Source: Bacteroides sp. | GTDB lineage: Bacteria; Bacteroidota; Bacteroidia; Bacteroidales; Muribaculaceae | DNA length: 64,000 nt | Assembly: GCA_014802105.1 (NCBI GenBank) | Contig: JAAVCX010000028.1 | Span: 1-64,000 of the forward strand | Direction: 5' to 3' | Shown here: in pieces, positions 54,236 to 63,200 of the stretch | Layout of the letters: each line of letters begins with the position of its first letter | Position numbering within the stretch: position 1 is the first letter of the stretch | The notes under the pieces: generated by a model | Database searches by the model: none | What the model saw: only the letters and a program-made list of their open reading frames with translations | Told to the model about the DNA's origin: nothing | Translations under genes and position numbers: made by a program

Positions 54236-54715
54236 ATGAAAACTGCAAAGCTCCACGTCAGAAAGAAGGTCTACACGCTCCCCGTCTCGCGCAAGTTCTA
54301 TCAGGATCTGATGGCCAGACTTGAAGATATTATCCGGGCGGTCTGTCCGGTTACTTACGATGAATGTCTGCGGGCGGCCCGACGCATGGTCGATTATTAT
54401 CTCAACGACAACCTCGACGCGTTGCCTAAGAGCGCGATCATCCCCGAGGTCAATATCATTTTCCTCACCCTCAAAGCCGAGATCGACAGTGCTCGCCTCC
54501 GTTCAGAGCGCGCTCGCCAGGCCGCGCTCTCACGCCGTGGTGTCCGCGCCGCCGTTCCTGCTCCCGGTCTTGAAGACGCTGTTGTGCCGGCAGGTGAGTG
54601 CAGCAGGGGATCAGCGGGCGAGGGAGAGGTTGAAGTTGAAGCCGAAGGAGGTGTTGGTGGTGGGGTAGGAGCTGGAGGAGACTATGGGGGTGTTGACGGG
54701 TGGAGTTGTCGGTAG
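54236..54715 (+). CDS. Unrecognised small protein whose 3' end runs into a copy of antisense sprA
   Basis: This 159-residue frame starts MKTAKLHVRKKVYTLPVSRK. Residues 1-115 are basic and helical, with a Leu/Arg-rich segment (SARLRSERARQAALSRRG). From about residue 123 the codons are the antisense of the sprA 3' end (92-bp repeat 54606-54697), giving a glycine/glutamate-rich tail unlikely to be native. The true C-terminus is therefore uncertain. The gene has its own promoter-like site. I do not recognise the family. Confidence 0.55.
   Translation: MKTAKLHVRKKVYTLPVSRKFYQDLMARLEDIIRAVCPVTYDECLRAARRMVDYYLNDNLDALPKSAIIPEVNIIFLTLKAEIDSARLRSERARQAALSRRGVRAAVPAPGLEDAVVPAGECSRGSAGEGEVEVEAEGGVGGGVGAGGDYGGVDGWSCR
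54606..54697. repeat. 92-bp perfect direct repeat, left copy (duplicate of sprA 3' end)
   Basis: This is identical to 57163-57254. It contains the last 28 codons and stop codon of sprA (minus strand) plus 5 bp of downstream sequence, detached from the gene. Confidence 0.92.
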
Positions 54716-54788
54716 GTGAGATGGTAATGATTTTGAAAATGGTTTGATCCTCCAGGCGCAAAACATTGTCCCTATATGTTTGCGGTTA

Positions 54789-54834
54789 CAAAAAATCCAC
54801 CACTATCGCGTAGGGAGGACGATAAAGGTGGATT
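54789..54834 (-). terminator. Terminator of the DUF2971-leucine-rich repeat operon
   Basis: On the minus strand AATCCACC (54834-54827 complement) pairs with GGTGGATT, with an inner TATCG/CGATA stem, followed by TTTTTG. Confidence 0.8.
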
Positions 54835-54862
54835 GACAATCGGGTGAGATGGTTAAGATAAG

Positions 54863-55906
54863 TTATTGGTTGATCATTTTGGCGGTCGATCCGTCGGAAT
54901 ATTTGACTATGACCAAGCCACGGTAGTCGTCACCGACTTTATGTCCCTGCAGATTGTATCGTGCGATCTCGGTCTTGGGAGTATCGGCAATAACTGTCTC
55001 TACACTCGACTCATCTTCATCCATCTCACTCATATTCCAGAAATTCTTCCAACCCTCAGCACTCTGATAAGCCTCAAGACACCCCATCGGCACCTTTACC
55101 TCTAATTCCATATACTGTTTATTAGACGCAGTAAGCCCTGTCGGAGGAGTAGTGGCATGACAAACTAACTTAGTCAGATCATAATAGCGGGCAATATTTA
55201 ACTCAACACTCTTAGTATTTTTCCCAAAAGTGAGATCTATTATAGGTAAATATAAATAAATATGAGATAAACTACTCCAACTACTTGAAGATAAATTACA
55301 ATCAGTAATAAGGGATTTTATCCCACAGTCATCAAAAGCTTCAGCGCCTATATATGAAACAGAATTAGGTATGTTTAGTGATGATAGGGATTTACACGAA
55401 TTAAAAGCGCGGTATCTTATACTTGTAACAGAATTAGGTATTACGATTGATGATAGGGAATAACATTCAGAAAAAGTGCCGTCTTCTATCCTTGTTATAG
55501 AATTAGGTATGACAATTGATGTGAGGGATATACAATGTCCAAAAGCATACATTCCTATACTTGTAACAGAATTTGGTATTTCGACTGATTTTAAATCAGA
55601 ACAATTGTCAAAAGCCTCATGTCCTATACTTGTAACAGAATTTGGAATTACAATTGAAGTAAGCTTATCGCAATGCTCGAAAGCAGATACGCCTATACTT
55701 GTTACGCTCAACTCTCTATTGTTATATTTTACTTTTGATGGAATGATCACATCCCCCGCATACTTCGTCGTTCCTGAAGTAACCTCGCAAGTGAAGTCAG
55801 TAAACGAAACAACATTATAGTAGATGCCATCGACCTCGAAGTCGTAGGCGTGAGTTGAACGGACTCCTATTATTACAAGTAAAACTGCTAATACAAAATG
55901 TTTCAT
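54863..55906 (-). CDS. BspA-like leucine-rich repeat exported protein
   Basis: This 347-residue protein starts at the ATG at 55904-55906, giving a signal peptide (MKHFVLAVLLVIIGVRSTHA). The frame extends further upstream into the DUF2971 gene. About seven LRR_5 repeats (SIVIPNSVTSIGxxAFxxC) span residues 60-210. A C-terminal segment (ARYNLQGHKVGDDYRGLVIV) resembles a type IX sorting or anchoring tail. It is AT-rich compared with the flanking sprA gene. It starts 13 bp after DUF2971 in an operon. Confidence 0.85.
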   Translation of the reverse strand: MKHFVLAVLLVIIGVRSTHAYDFEVDGIYYNVVSFTDFTCEVTSGTTKYAGDVIIPSKVKYNNRELSVTSIGVSAFEHCDKLTSIVIPNSVTSIGHEAFDNCSDLKSVEIPNSVTSIGMYAFGHCISLTSIVIPNSITRIEDGTFSECYSLSSIVIPNSVTSIRYRAFNSCKSLSSLNIPNSVSYIGAEAFDDCGIKSLITDCNLSSSSWSSLSHIYLYLPIIDLTFGKNTKSVELNIARYYDLTKLVCHATTPPTGLTASNKQYMELEVKVPMGCLEAYQSAEGWKNFWNMSEMDEDESSVETVIADTPKTEIARYNLQGHKVGDDYRGLVIVKYSDGSTAKMINQ

Positions 55907-55919
55907 GTTCTTTATATAA

Positions 55920-56717
55920 TTATGGAATGATTTTAGATTGGAGAAGTTCGACATTTGTGTAACCTCGAGATTGTAGCATGAGGTTAATGGCATCTCTTTG
56001 AGATTGGAAATTATATCCGTAACCTATGGTTATACTTTTTAAAATGTCTTTGGGCAGATTTATGTCAATATATGGTATGATACCATAGTCGCTAACTCTA
56101 AATTCGAATTTTTCGTAATTCTCACCATCATAAACCTCTTTATGATTTCCCCCGTTATAACTAAAAGCCATAGCATCGTGAACACAGCGGAGATAGCGAG
56201 TTTCGTTTTCATGTGCGTAAATACGGCGTTTTATGAAAGCGCAAACTTTGTCGATGTCAGTGGAATGGCATATTGTTTCAATTTGATTAAACACATTAAG
56301 TGTTTGGAAGAACTTTAGCTCCCAATCTGTCTCATCCGTGTACGTAATAGATTGAAGATGATCCCCGTCTTTATAGTGTTCTATTACAAATTCTTCTAAT
56401 TTGGAATAATCAAAGGTCAGCATATAGCCTTTCCCGTCTGTTCCATAGAGTTTCCACATCAGGTGGTTATCAGCAAGTTCGGCAAAACAGATTACATACG
56501 GGTAAGTGTGTTGATCGGGATCGAAAGGGATTTCAAGACTTTTGCAAATGTCCTTTTTCTTATCTTTAATCTTCTCGCTAATCCAGTTGTATTCCTTGCT
56601 GTCATTGAGATGTGAAAAACGTGTTGCTCGAAGGTTGATATGGTCTTTTTTCAGGATTCCTTCTAAACCATAAGCACTTGTATAGTGATGTAGCATAAAA
56701 TTTTGTTGTCCTCTCAT
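55920..56717 (-). CDS. DUF2971 family protein
   Basis: This 265-residue cytoplasmic protein has the N-terminal DUF2971 pattern HHYTSAYGLEGILKKDHINL and SHLNDSKEYNW, then CFAELADNHLMWKLYGTDG. Function is unknown. Members are frequent in mobile and defence-rich regions. It is AT-rich, preceded by the copy B structured RNA leader and followed by the leucine-rich repeat gene. ATG 56717 is used here. A second Met seven codons in is possible. Confidence 0.82.
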   Translation of the reverse strand: MRGQQNFMLHHYTSAYGLEGILKKDHINLRATRFSHLNDSKEYNWISEKIKDKKKDICKSLEIPFDPDQHTYPYVICFAELADNHLMWKLYGTDGKGYMLTFDYSKLEEFVIEHYKDGDHLQSITYTDETDWELKFFQTLNVFNQIETICHSTDIDKVCAFIKRRIYAHENETRYLRCVHDAMAFSYNGGNHKEVYDGENYEKFEFRVSDYGIIPYIDINLPKDILKSITIGYGYNFQSQRDAINLMLQSRGYTNVELLQSKIIP

Positions 56718-56752
56718 TCCCCGCAGGACAGGTTAGGTATGGATACAAAAAA

Positions 56753-56934
56753 GGTGTGAGGAATGTATCTTGTTTTATCCTAAAGTCAGGTCTTCGCATT
56801 ACCTATTCCACGGATAAAACAATAGCCCCACACCGATAAAGCTATATAAGCTGTCGGTCACGACAGGGTACAAGCTACCGATGCAGGTGCTATTGCCAAC
56901 CTTATCTTCGTGGAATTTCAAAGTTGCGAAGTTT
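56753..56934 (-). ncRNA. Structured RNA element, copy B, ending in a terminator-like stem
   Basis: On the minus strand, 5' to 3', the element holds AAACTTCGCAACTTT (56934-56920), a small GGTA/TACC hairpin, the CTGTCG/CGACAG hairpin (56866-56851) and a long stem-loop (56834-56753). The long stem has an outer GGTGTG/CACACC helix, an 11-bp inner helix (TTGTTTTATCC/GGATAAAACAA) and the apical loop AATGCGAAG closed by AGGT/ACCT. Loop TGCGAAG pairs perfectly with CTTCGCA upstream. A T6 run follows the outer stem, so transcription could end there, 36 nt before DUF2971. Confidence 0.65.
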
Positions 56935-57024
56935 GACTTTAGAAGATAAAATTTCAATAACACCTTAACTATATATGGATTAACTCACTGCGACGCTTCG
57001 CCTGTGATTTTGCTAATCCTTTTG

Positions 57025-57032
57025 CAAAGATA
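57025..57032 (-). promoter_or_regulatory. -7 element of the copy B leader
   Basis: TATCTTTG on the minus strand. The start site near 57017 gives a leader of about 300 nt before DUF2971. The -33 box is weak. The remaining gap to 57162 holds the flank described in the findings. Confidence 0.5.
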
Positions 57033-57162
57033 ATAAAAAGTGTTGATTATGGGGCTATATAGAAATAAAAAACATAGGGATGCGAAATCACGCCCCGCTG
57101 ATAGCCGTGGTGACGGGAATGGGGTTTGTCGATAGGTGTGGCGGTAGTGGTGGCCGGGGTAG

Positions 57163-57254
57163 GGGGATCAGCGGGCGAGGGAGAGGTTGAAGTTGAAGCC
57201 GAAGGAGGTGTTGGTGGTGGGGTAGGAGCTGGAGGAGACTATGGGGGTGTTGAC
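57163..57254. repeat. 92-bp perfect direct repeat, right copy (native sprA 3' end)
   Basis: This copy is contiguous with sprA. It is identical to 54606-54697, in the same orientation, 2557 bp apart. Confidence 0.92.
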
Positions 57255-60200
57255 CTGGTGGTCGAAGAAGGCTCCGATGGTGAGTCGGCGCGACATGATG
57301 TAGTTGGCCGCGATGTTGATATTGAGCGTGCGTGTGCCCGAAGTGGCCTGGGTATAGGCGGTCTCGATGCGTCGTATCAGTGCCTGGGTTTCGGCAAAGG
57401 ATAGGTCGCCGTTGACGGTGAGGTCGTTGGAGATACCGTGGCCCGAACCTTTCATCTTGAGCACGGTGTTGAAGCCGATGACCTTGTATCCGAGGCCGAG
57501 GGTGATGCCGCGCTGGTTGGCCTCGACCACTTGTCCGGCCGAGGTGTTGAGCGTCAGGGTGCGCGAGTCACGATATTCAGCCGAGACGGTCATATTGTTC
57601 TTGAGAGTAGCCGAGGCGCCGATGAGGGGGGCGAATTTCTCGGTGATGGCTACCGAGGAGATGTTGTAGCGCGTGGAGGGGATGGGGTCGCCGGTGATGC
57701 CGTCGGGGGTGAAGCCGATGGCGGGATTTTCGGGCGAGGGGGCCCAGTTGAGGAATGAGGAGTAGGAGCCCACGCTGTAGGTACACTGATAGGCGTGGCT
57801 CAGGGTGAAGCTCTTGAAGATGTTGCCGAGGCGGCCGAGGTTGATAAGGCCGTCATAGGTCACGCGCCAGTTGGGGAGCGCATGGGCGAGCGAGGGGAAG
57901 GGGGAGAGATATTGCTTGTGGGGATCGGTGCCCGAGTAGGCTGAGATGAAAGCCGGGATGAGCACGTCGCTCGAGGTTGGCGATACGGTGCCCACCAGGG
58001 GATTGTAGGGGTTGCCGGCGTTGATGTTTCCATCCATGAAGCCGCCGGTGGGGTAGGTGACTCCGGCATATTGGGCTTCGTAACGGGCGGCTATGACGGG
58101 GATATTGCTCAGAAACTTGTCGAAGGCCTCGGAGGCGTAGCCGTTGTCAGCCTTGAAGTGGCGCAGGGCTGTGCGCATGGCCACATGGGTCTTGGTATAG
58201 GAGCCGGCATAGGTGGTCGGCATGTTTTCATACATGAACTGGGTGGAGCGCGAGCGGTTGTCGGTGCGGTTGGTGGTGAGGAGTATCTTCAGTCCCTTGG
58301 CCGGCTCGAGGTTGAGCTCGAGATTGATCTCGCGTGTGCGGGCCGAGTTGGCCGGCGAGGTCTGACCGTCGTCGGTGATGAGCCATCCGCGCTTGAGGGC
58401 TTTGTCGATGAAGCCGTCGCCCTCAAAGCCGAAGGCAAAGCCTACGCCGGGCGCCATCGGGCCGTAGCTGCGAGTCTGGCCCAGGAGGTTGCCGACCGAG
58501 GGGCGGTAGAGGGGGAGCGAGAGGGAACGGGTGTCGCGGTAGCGCACATTGATGCTGCGCGGAGCCATGAGGAAGCGCACTCCGTGTTCAGCCAGATCGC
58601 GCCACAGAGGTTTGCGGTCGGCCATGACTTCGGTGACCTTGAATTTGACATTCTGGGTGCCGCGGGTGAGCACGGTGAGGGTTGCGGGATCCTCGATGCG
58701 GGTCTCGATGCGGATGGGCTTGTTGGTGGTGGCGTCGACGGCGGTGACTTTGATTTTCTTGACGCGCAGGTTGTGACGCAGGGTGATGGTGGTGTCGGGC
58801 TTGAGAGCCATGGTGCGTTCAAATACACGTGGTTTGCGTTTGGCGGCGCTTGATCGTTTGGCCTGGAAGCGGTTGTCGATCTCCTTGGTGAAGGCCCATT
58901 TGCGGTAGATGCTCTCGATGTTGACACGGCCGTCGGCGTTCCAGGCGGCCTGATTGGCTATGGAGTTGCCCATCGACACGCCGTCGACCTCGGCTCCGCG
59001 ATCCCATCGGTAGGTGGCGTTGTAGGAGACATTTCCTGTCAGCCAGTCGAGCACGGGGATCTTGCTGAAGGGGGCCTTGTAGCTCACTACAAATGACTGA
59101 TTGTAGGCCCAGGGTGTACCTAAATGGAGGAGCGACTGGATGACGGTGTCTTTCCACTCGCGATATTTGTCGGGGAAGAGACGGCGGTTGACGGCACCCA
59201 TTGTCTCCTCGATGCGTGCCGAGGTGTTGGAGTTGAAGTTGACGCTGAGAGATTTGGTGAGGTTCCAGGCGATGGCCAACTGGCGGTCCCAGGTGAAATT
59301 CTTGCTCACCGACACCGGGAGCTGGAAATCGTTGTCGGTCTCGGAGCGGGTCTGGAGTTCGTAATAGTAGCGCGAGATGGTGGTCAGGAACGAGATGGTG
59401 GTCGGCAGATAGTTGAGCTCCCACTCCTTGAAGAATTTCAGGTGTTTGCTCTTGCTCTTGATAAAGGCCAGCGGCCTGAGGGGTTTGGCGTAGGGGGAGT
59501 AGGTGTACTGGAGGGAGCCGCGGTAATCGTTGGTGTACTCATACTCGGTGGTAGGGTCGCTCTTAGACTGCTTGTTAAACGAGAAGTTGACCGTGAAGTT
59601 GGCCGGATCCCAGGGCATGGGGTTCTTGCTCTTGACGTCAAACTTGAGGCCAGAGATGGAGAAGTTCTTGACCGTGGAGTGGTCGACGGCATAGTTGAGT
59701 ATCGAGTCTTTCTGGGCTTTGGTGGTGCAGGCGTCGAGGGCGTCCTTGAGCTCCACGTCCTGGTCGAGAGGATTGTATTTGGGGGTGGTCTTCTCTTTGG
59801 TGACACTGTAATAGATCGGGGCGCGTAGCTTGAACGACTCGGGCAGGAAGCGTCCGGCGTCGATCTGCATGGCGAAACTGTATTGCTCGTAGTCGTCCAT
59901 GCGCCTGGAGTTGAGCGCCTGGTCAACGGCGCCAAAGCCGGCAGTCTCCTTGTGGGCGGCAAAGTTGAGGGTGCCTATGTCGGATAGGCCCAGATTGACG
60001 TTGCCCTTGGCAGCCCATCCTCCCGAATTGTTGAAGTCGGTGACTTTAAGTTCGTTGAGCCACACGGTGGCGTCCTTGACGGTCGAGGCGTTGTTGCGCA
60101 CACCGACCATCATCACTCTGACGTCGCTGAGCGAGGGATTGCCGACGACAGTCATGCGGCACCGCTCGTTGGAGGGGTCGCGCTTGGAGTAGGGGATGGC

Positions 60201-63200
60201 ATAACCCACGCCGGGAGTGTTGTCGTTTTTGGCGTGGTTGCGCTCCTTCTTGAGGTCGACGAGCTGCTGGAGGACGAGATCCATGAAGTTGGCGGCCGGC
60301 CACACGGCCGAGCGCTCGGCATCGGTGTAATGGCCCGGGGGGGTCAGATCGAGTGGCACCTCATACTCGTAGTAATTGCTGCGCACGTCGGAGCCGAGGC
60401 GTATGAAGGCGGCTACCTGACCGTTGCGCAGGTCGGTCTTGTCGTCGATGAGTTGCTCGGCGTGGATCCACATCTGGAGGCGTTTGTAGTTGCGCATGTC
60501 GAGCAGGGTGTTTTTATAGACACCGCGGCCGTCGCCGGGCTGCAGGCCGGTGACCTTGAGCGAGATCGACTGCTCGTTGAGCTGCACTATCTGGCTCTGG
60601 CTGGGGTCGGAGATGCGGCTCACACCCGGGGGGAGCACATAGTTGACCGGCTCACGGCCGGCGTTTTCCTCGATATTTACCACCGAGACGTCGAGCTCGC
60701 CCTCGGCTGGAGCGTCGCCTCGGGTGTTGAGGTTGAATTTATAGGGGCGCCACTCGCCCTTGACCAGCTCGAGGGTGGCGAAACGCAGGTGGGTGGTGGC
60801 TTTGAAGCCGGTCATATACATGCGTGCAAACCTGATGGTCGAGAAGTCGTTGATATTGCCGACGATCTTCTCGTAGGCGGCCAGAGGTATCTTGAACTGA
60901 TACCACACGACCTCCTGGGTGGAGCCGTCGTTGTTGATCACCAGAGAGGTCTGCTTGTCGGTGATGAAGTTGCGGCCCACCTCGAGATCTTCGGGGCGTA
61001 TCGAGACGCGATACTGGTAGTAGCGCTCATACTCGTTGAGGGTGTTGTCCTGGTTGATGTCCTCGACATCGGGCAGAGCGCGCGAGGACTGATAGAGGGG
61101 ATCGGGCGCGTCGTCGGGCGACAGGGAGTTGCCCTCCACGCCGTTGTAGCGCTTGTAGCGTTCGAGCACTCCGAGTCGCTGCTCGTCGTAGTCGTAGCCG
61201 CGATAGAAGTGGTAGTTGTCGCCGGCGGGGTCGTTGAAGGGGGAGAATTTGTCCTGCTCCATGGCGGCGATTGTCGAGGCGTCGAGGCGGGAGCGCAGTT
61301 TGTCGAGATACTCGGCGTAGGAGCTGAAGCCAAACTCCAGGTCGTTCTTGAGGCCGTCGAGACCGACGTCCTGGATGGGTCGGGCCGAACTGTTGTTGTC
61401 GAAGGCGTAGGTCAGCGAGTTCTGAGACGAGACTTTGCCCCAGACGGTCTCCTGCATGAACTGTTCGTTGCCGTCGACGGGGTTGCCGTTCTCGTAGGTC
61501 TTCAGGCCGTCCTTGAGGATGTCTTCAGAGACTTCGCCGAAGTTGATGTAGAGGTCGCCGCCACTGAGGTTGTCGGCGTCGGGATCGAGGAACGGAGAGA
61601 GCATCCAGAACTGGACATACTCGATATTCGAGGCCTCGAAGTTGGTGTTGTCCATGCGCCGCATGATGCCTCCCCAGCGTTTCTCGGGGTCAGAGAGCGA
61701 GCCGTCGGGGTTGACTCCATCGGCGTCGAGATTGTAGGGGCCGCGCTCGGTGGGGTAGAAGGAGAGGTTGAGGGTCTGTATAGTGTTTGACTCGCCATAG
61801 GTGAGTTCCCTGCCCGGGAAGATCTCTTTGGAGGTGACTTCGCGTATGTAGGGATTGTTCATCTGCTTGGGGTCGCTCTTGATGTAGCCGGGACATAGCG
61901 AGGAGTTGCGCTCGGTGAACATGCGGTCGATATAGTACCAGTTGAGCAGGGCTCGGTTTTTGCCGTAGTCGACGTTGTTGCTCAGGGCCGCTTCGGGGAA
62001 GAGGGCTCCCGGGGACGGGTCGTAGGGGGTAGCAGAGAGGAACCACGAGTAGGGTGAGCGCAGGTCGATGCCTATCTGGGTAGACTCGAAGTCGTCGATG
62101 TAGCTTGAGCCGCGTGTCGATCCGCTCTTCTGGGCGTGGGGCATGAGTTGGGCAAACTCGGCCTGGAGGGCCAGGGTCGAGGGGGCTTCGGCGTTGACGG
62201 TGGGTATCTTGTTGAGCAGGTTGGTGAGCCATTGGAAGCGTGTGGTGTAGCGTGTGTTGAGGCCCCACATCGTGTTGTTGACCACCTCATCGCCTATATT
62301 GACTTTTTCAGTGAGTGCCTTTTCGGAGAAGTGCATCAGAGTGCCACCGAGACTGAAGTCTTTGTTGAACTGGTAGTTGAGATCGAGGCCGAGGAGGGTC
62401 TTGCGCTGGGTCGAGAAGAGTGACTGGTTCTCGAGGGTGACGCTGATGTTCTGGCCCGAGTCGATGATGCTCTGGTTGGTGATGGTGACTATACCCATGG
62501 TGTAGTCGACGGTGTAGTCGCTGTTCTCGCGCAGGGTGACTCCGCCGGCTGTGACCACTACCGATCCTCGCGGCACGTTCATGGCGTTGAGCCTGATCTG
62601 TGAGCCTGAGGAGGCTTGATAATGGCCTGTGAGCACAAATTTGTTTTTGTCGGCAAACTGCTTGGCTATCACCAAGGTGGAGTCGTAGAGCTCCTTGTAG
62701 ACGTATCGCTCGGCAAGCACCGGGTCGTCTATCTTTCGCTCGAGGTTTGAGCCGAAGGGCTCGGCCACGGGGAAGATGATTTTGCCCTGGGAGGAGAGGA
62801 TGGTGTATCCCTCGATGAAGTCAAAGAAGCCGTCGGGGTTGGTGGCCTGGTTGGAGTCGATATTGTCGAGCCCGGTGACCCTCAGCAGCGGCTGGTCGGC
62901 AATGGAGGGGACGGGGAGATAATTGATCTCGGTGCCGGTGGTGTCGCTCAGATACTTGACGTTGAGGCGGAAATTGTTTTTCTGTACCTGGAAGGCACCG
63001 AGCGAGTAGACGTTTTTCATCATCAGTTTCCACAGAGGCTGACGCGGGTCGATGGTGGTCGACTTGAGCATCTTGAGATAGAGCGATGAGGCGGTGGTGG
63101 TGATGTCGGCCGAAAATTCACCGACCTTGTAAGTCTTGCCACCGTAGGTGTACTCGTAGGCCACGCCGAGCACTTCGTCAGAGCTCAGGGCGGTCTTGAG

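Noticed and set aside
54606-57254. Intact integrative element with its own recombinase
   Set aside because: No integrase, transposase or relaxase is encoded between the 92-bp copies. Only the repeat structure supports mobility.
60234-61790. 518-codon open frame on the plus strand
   Set aside because: Antisense to sprA. Val/Gly/Glu-rich with no domain.
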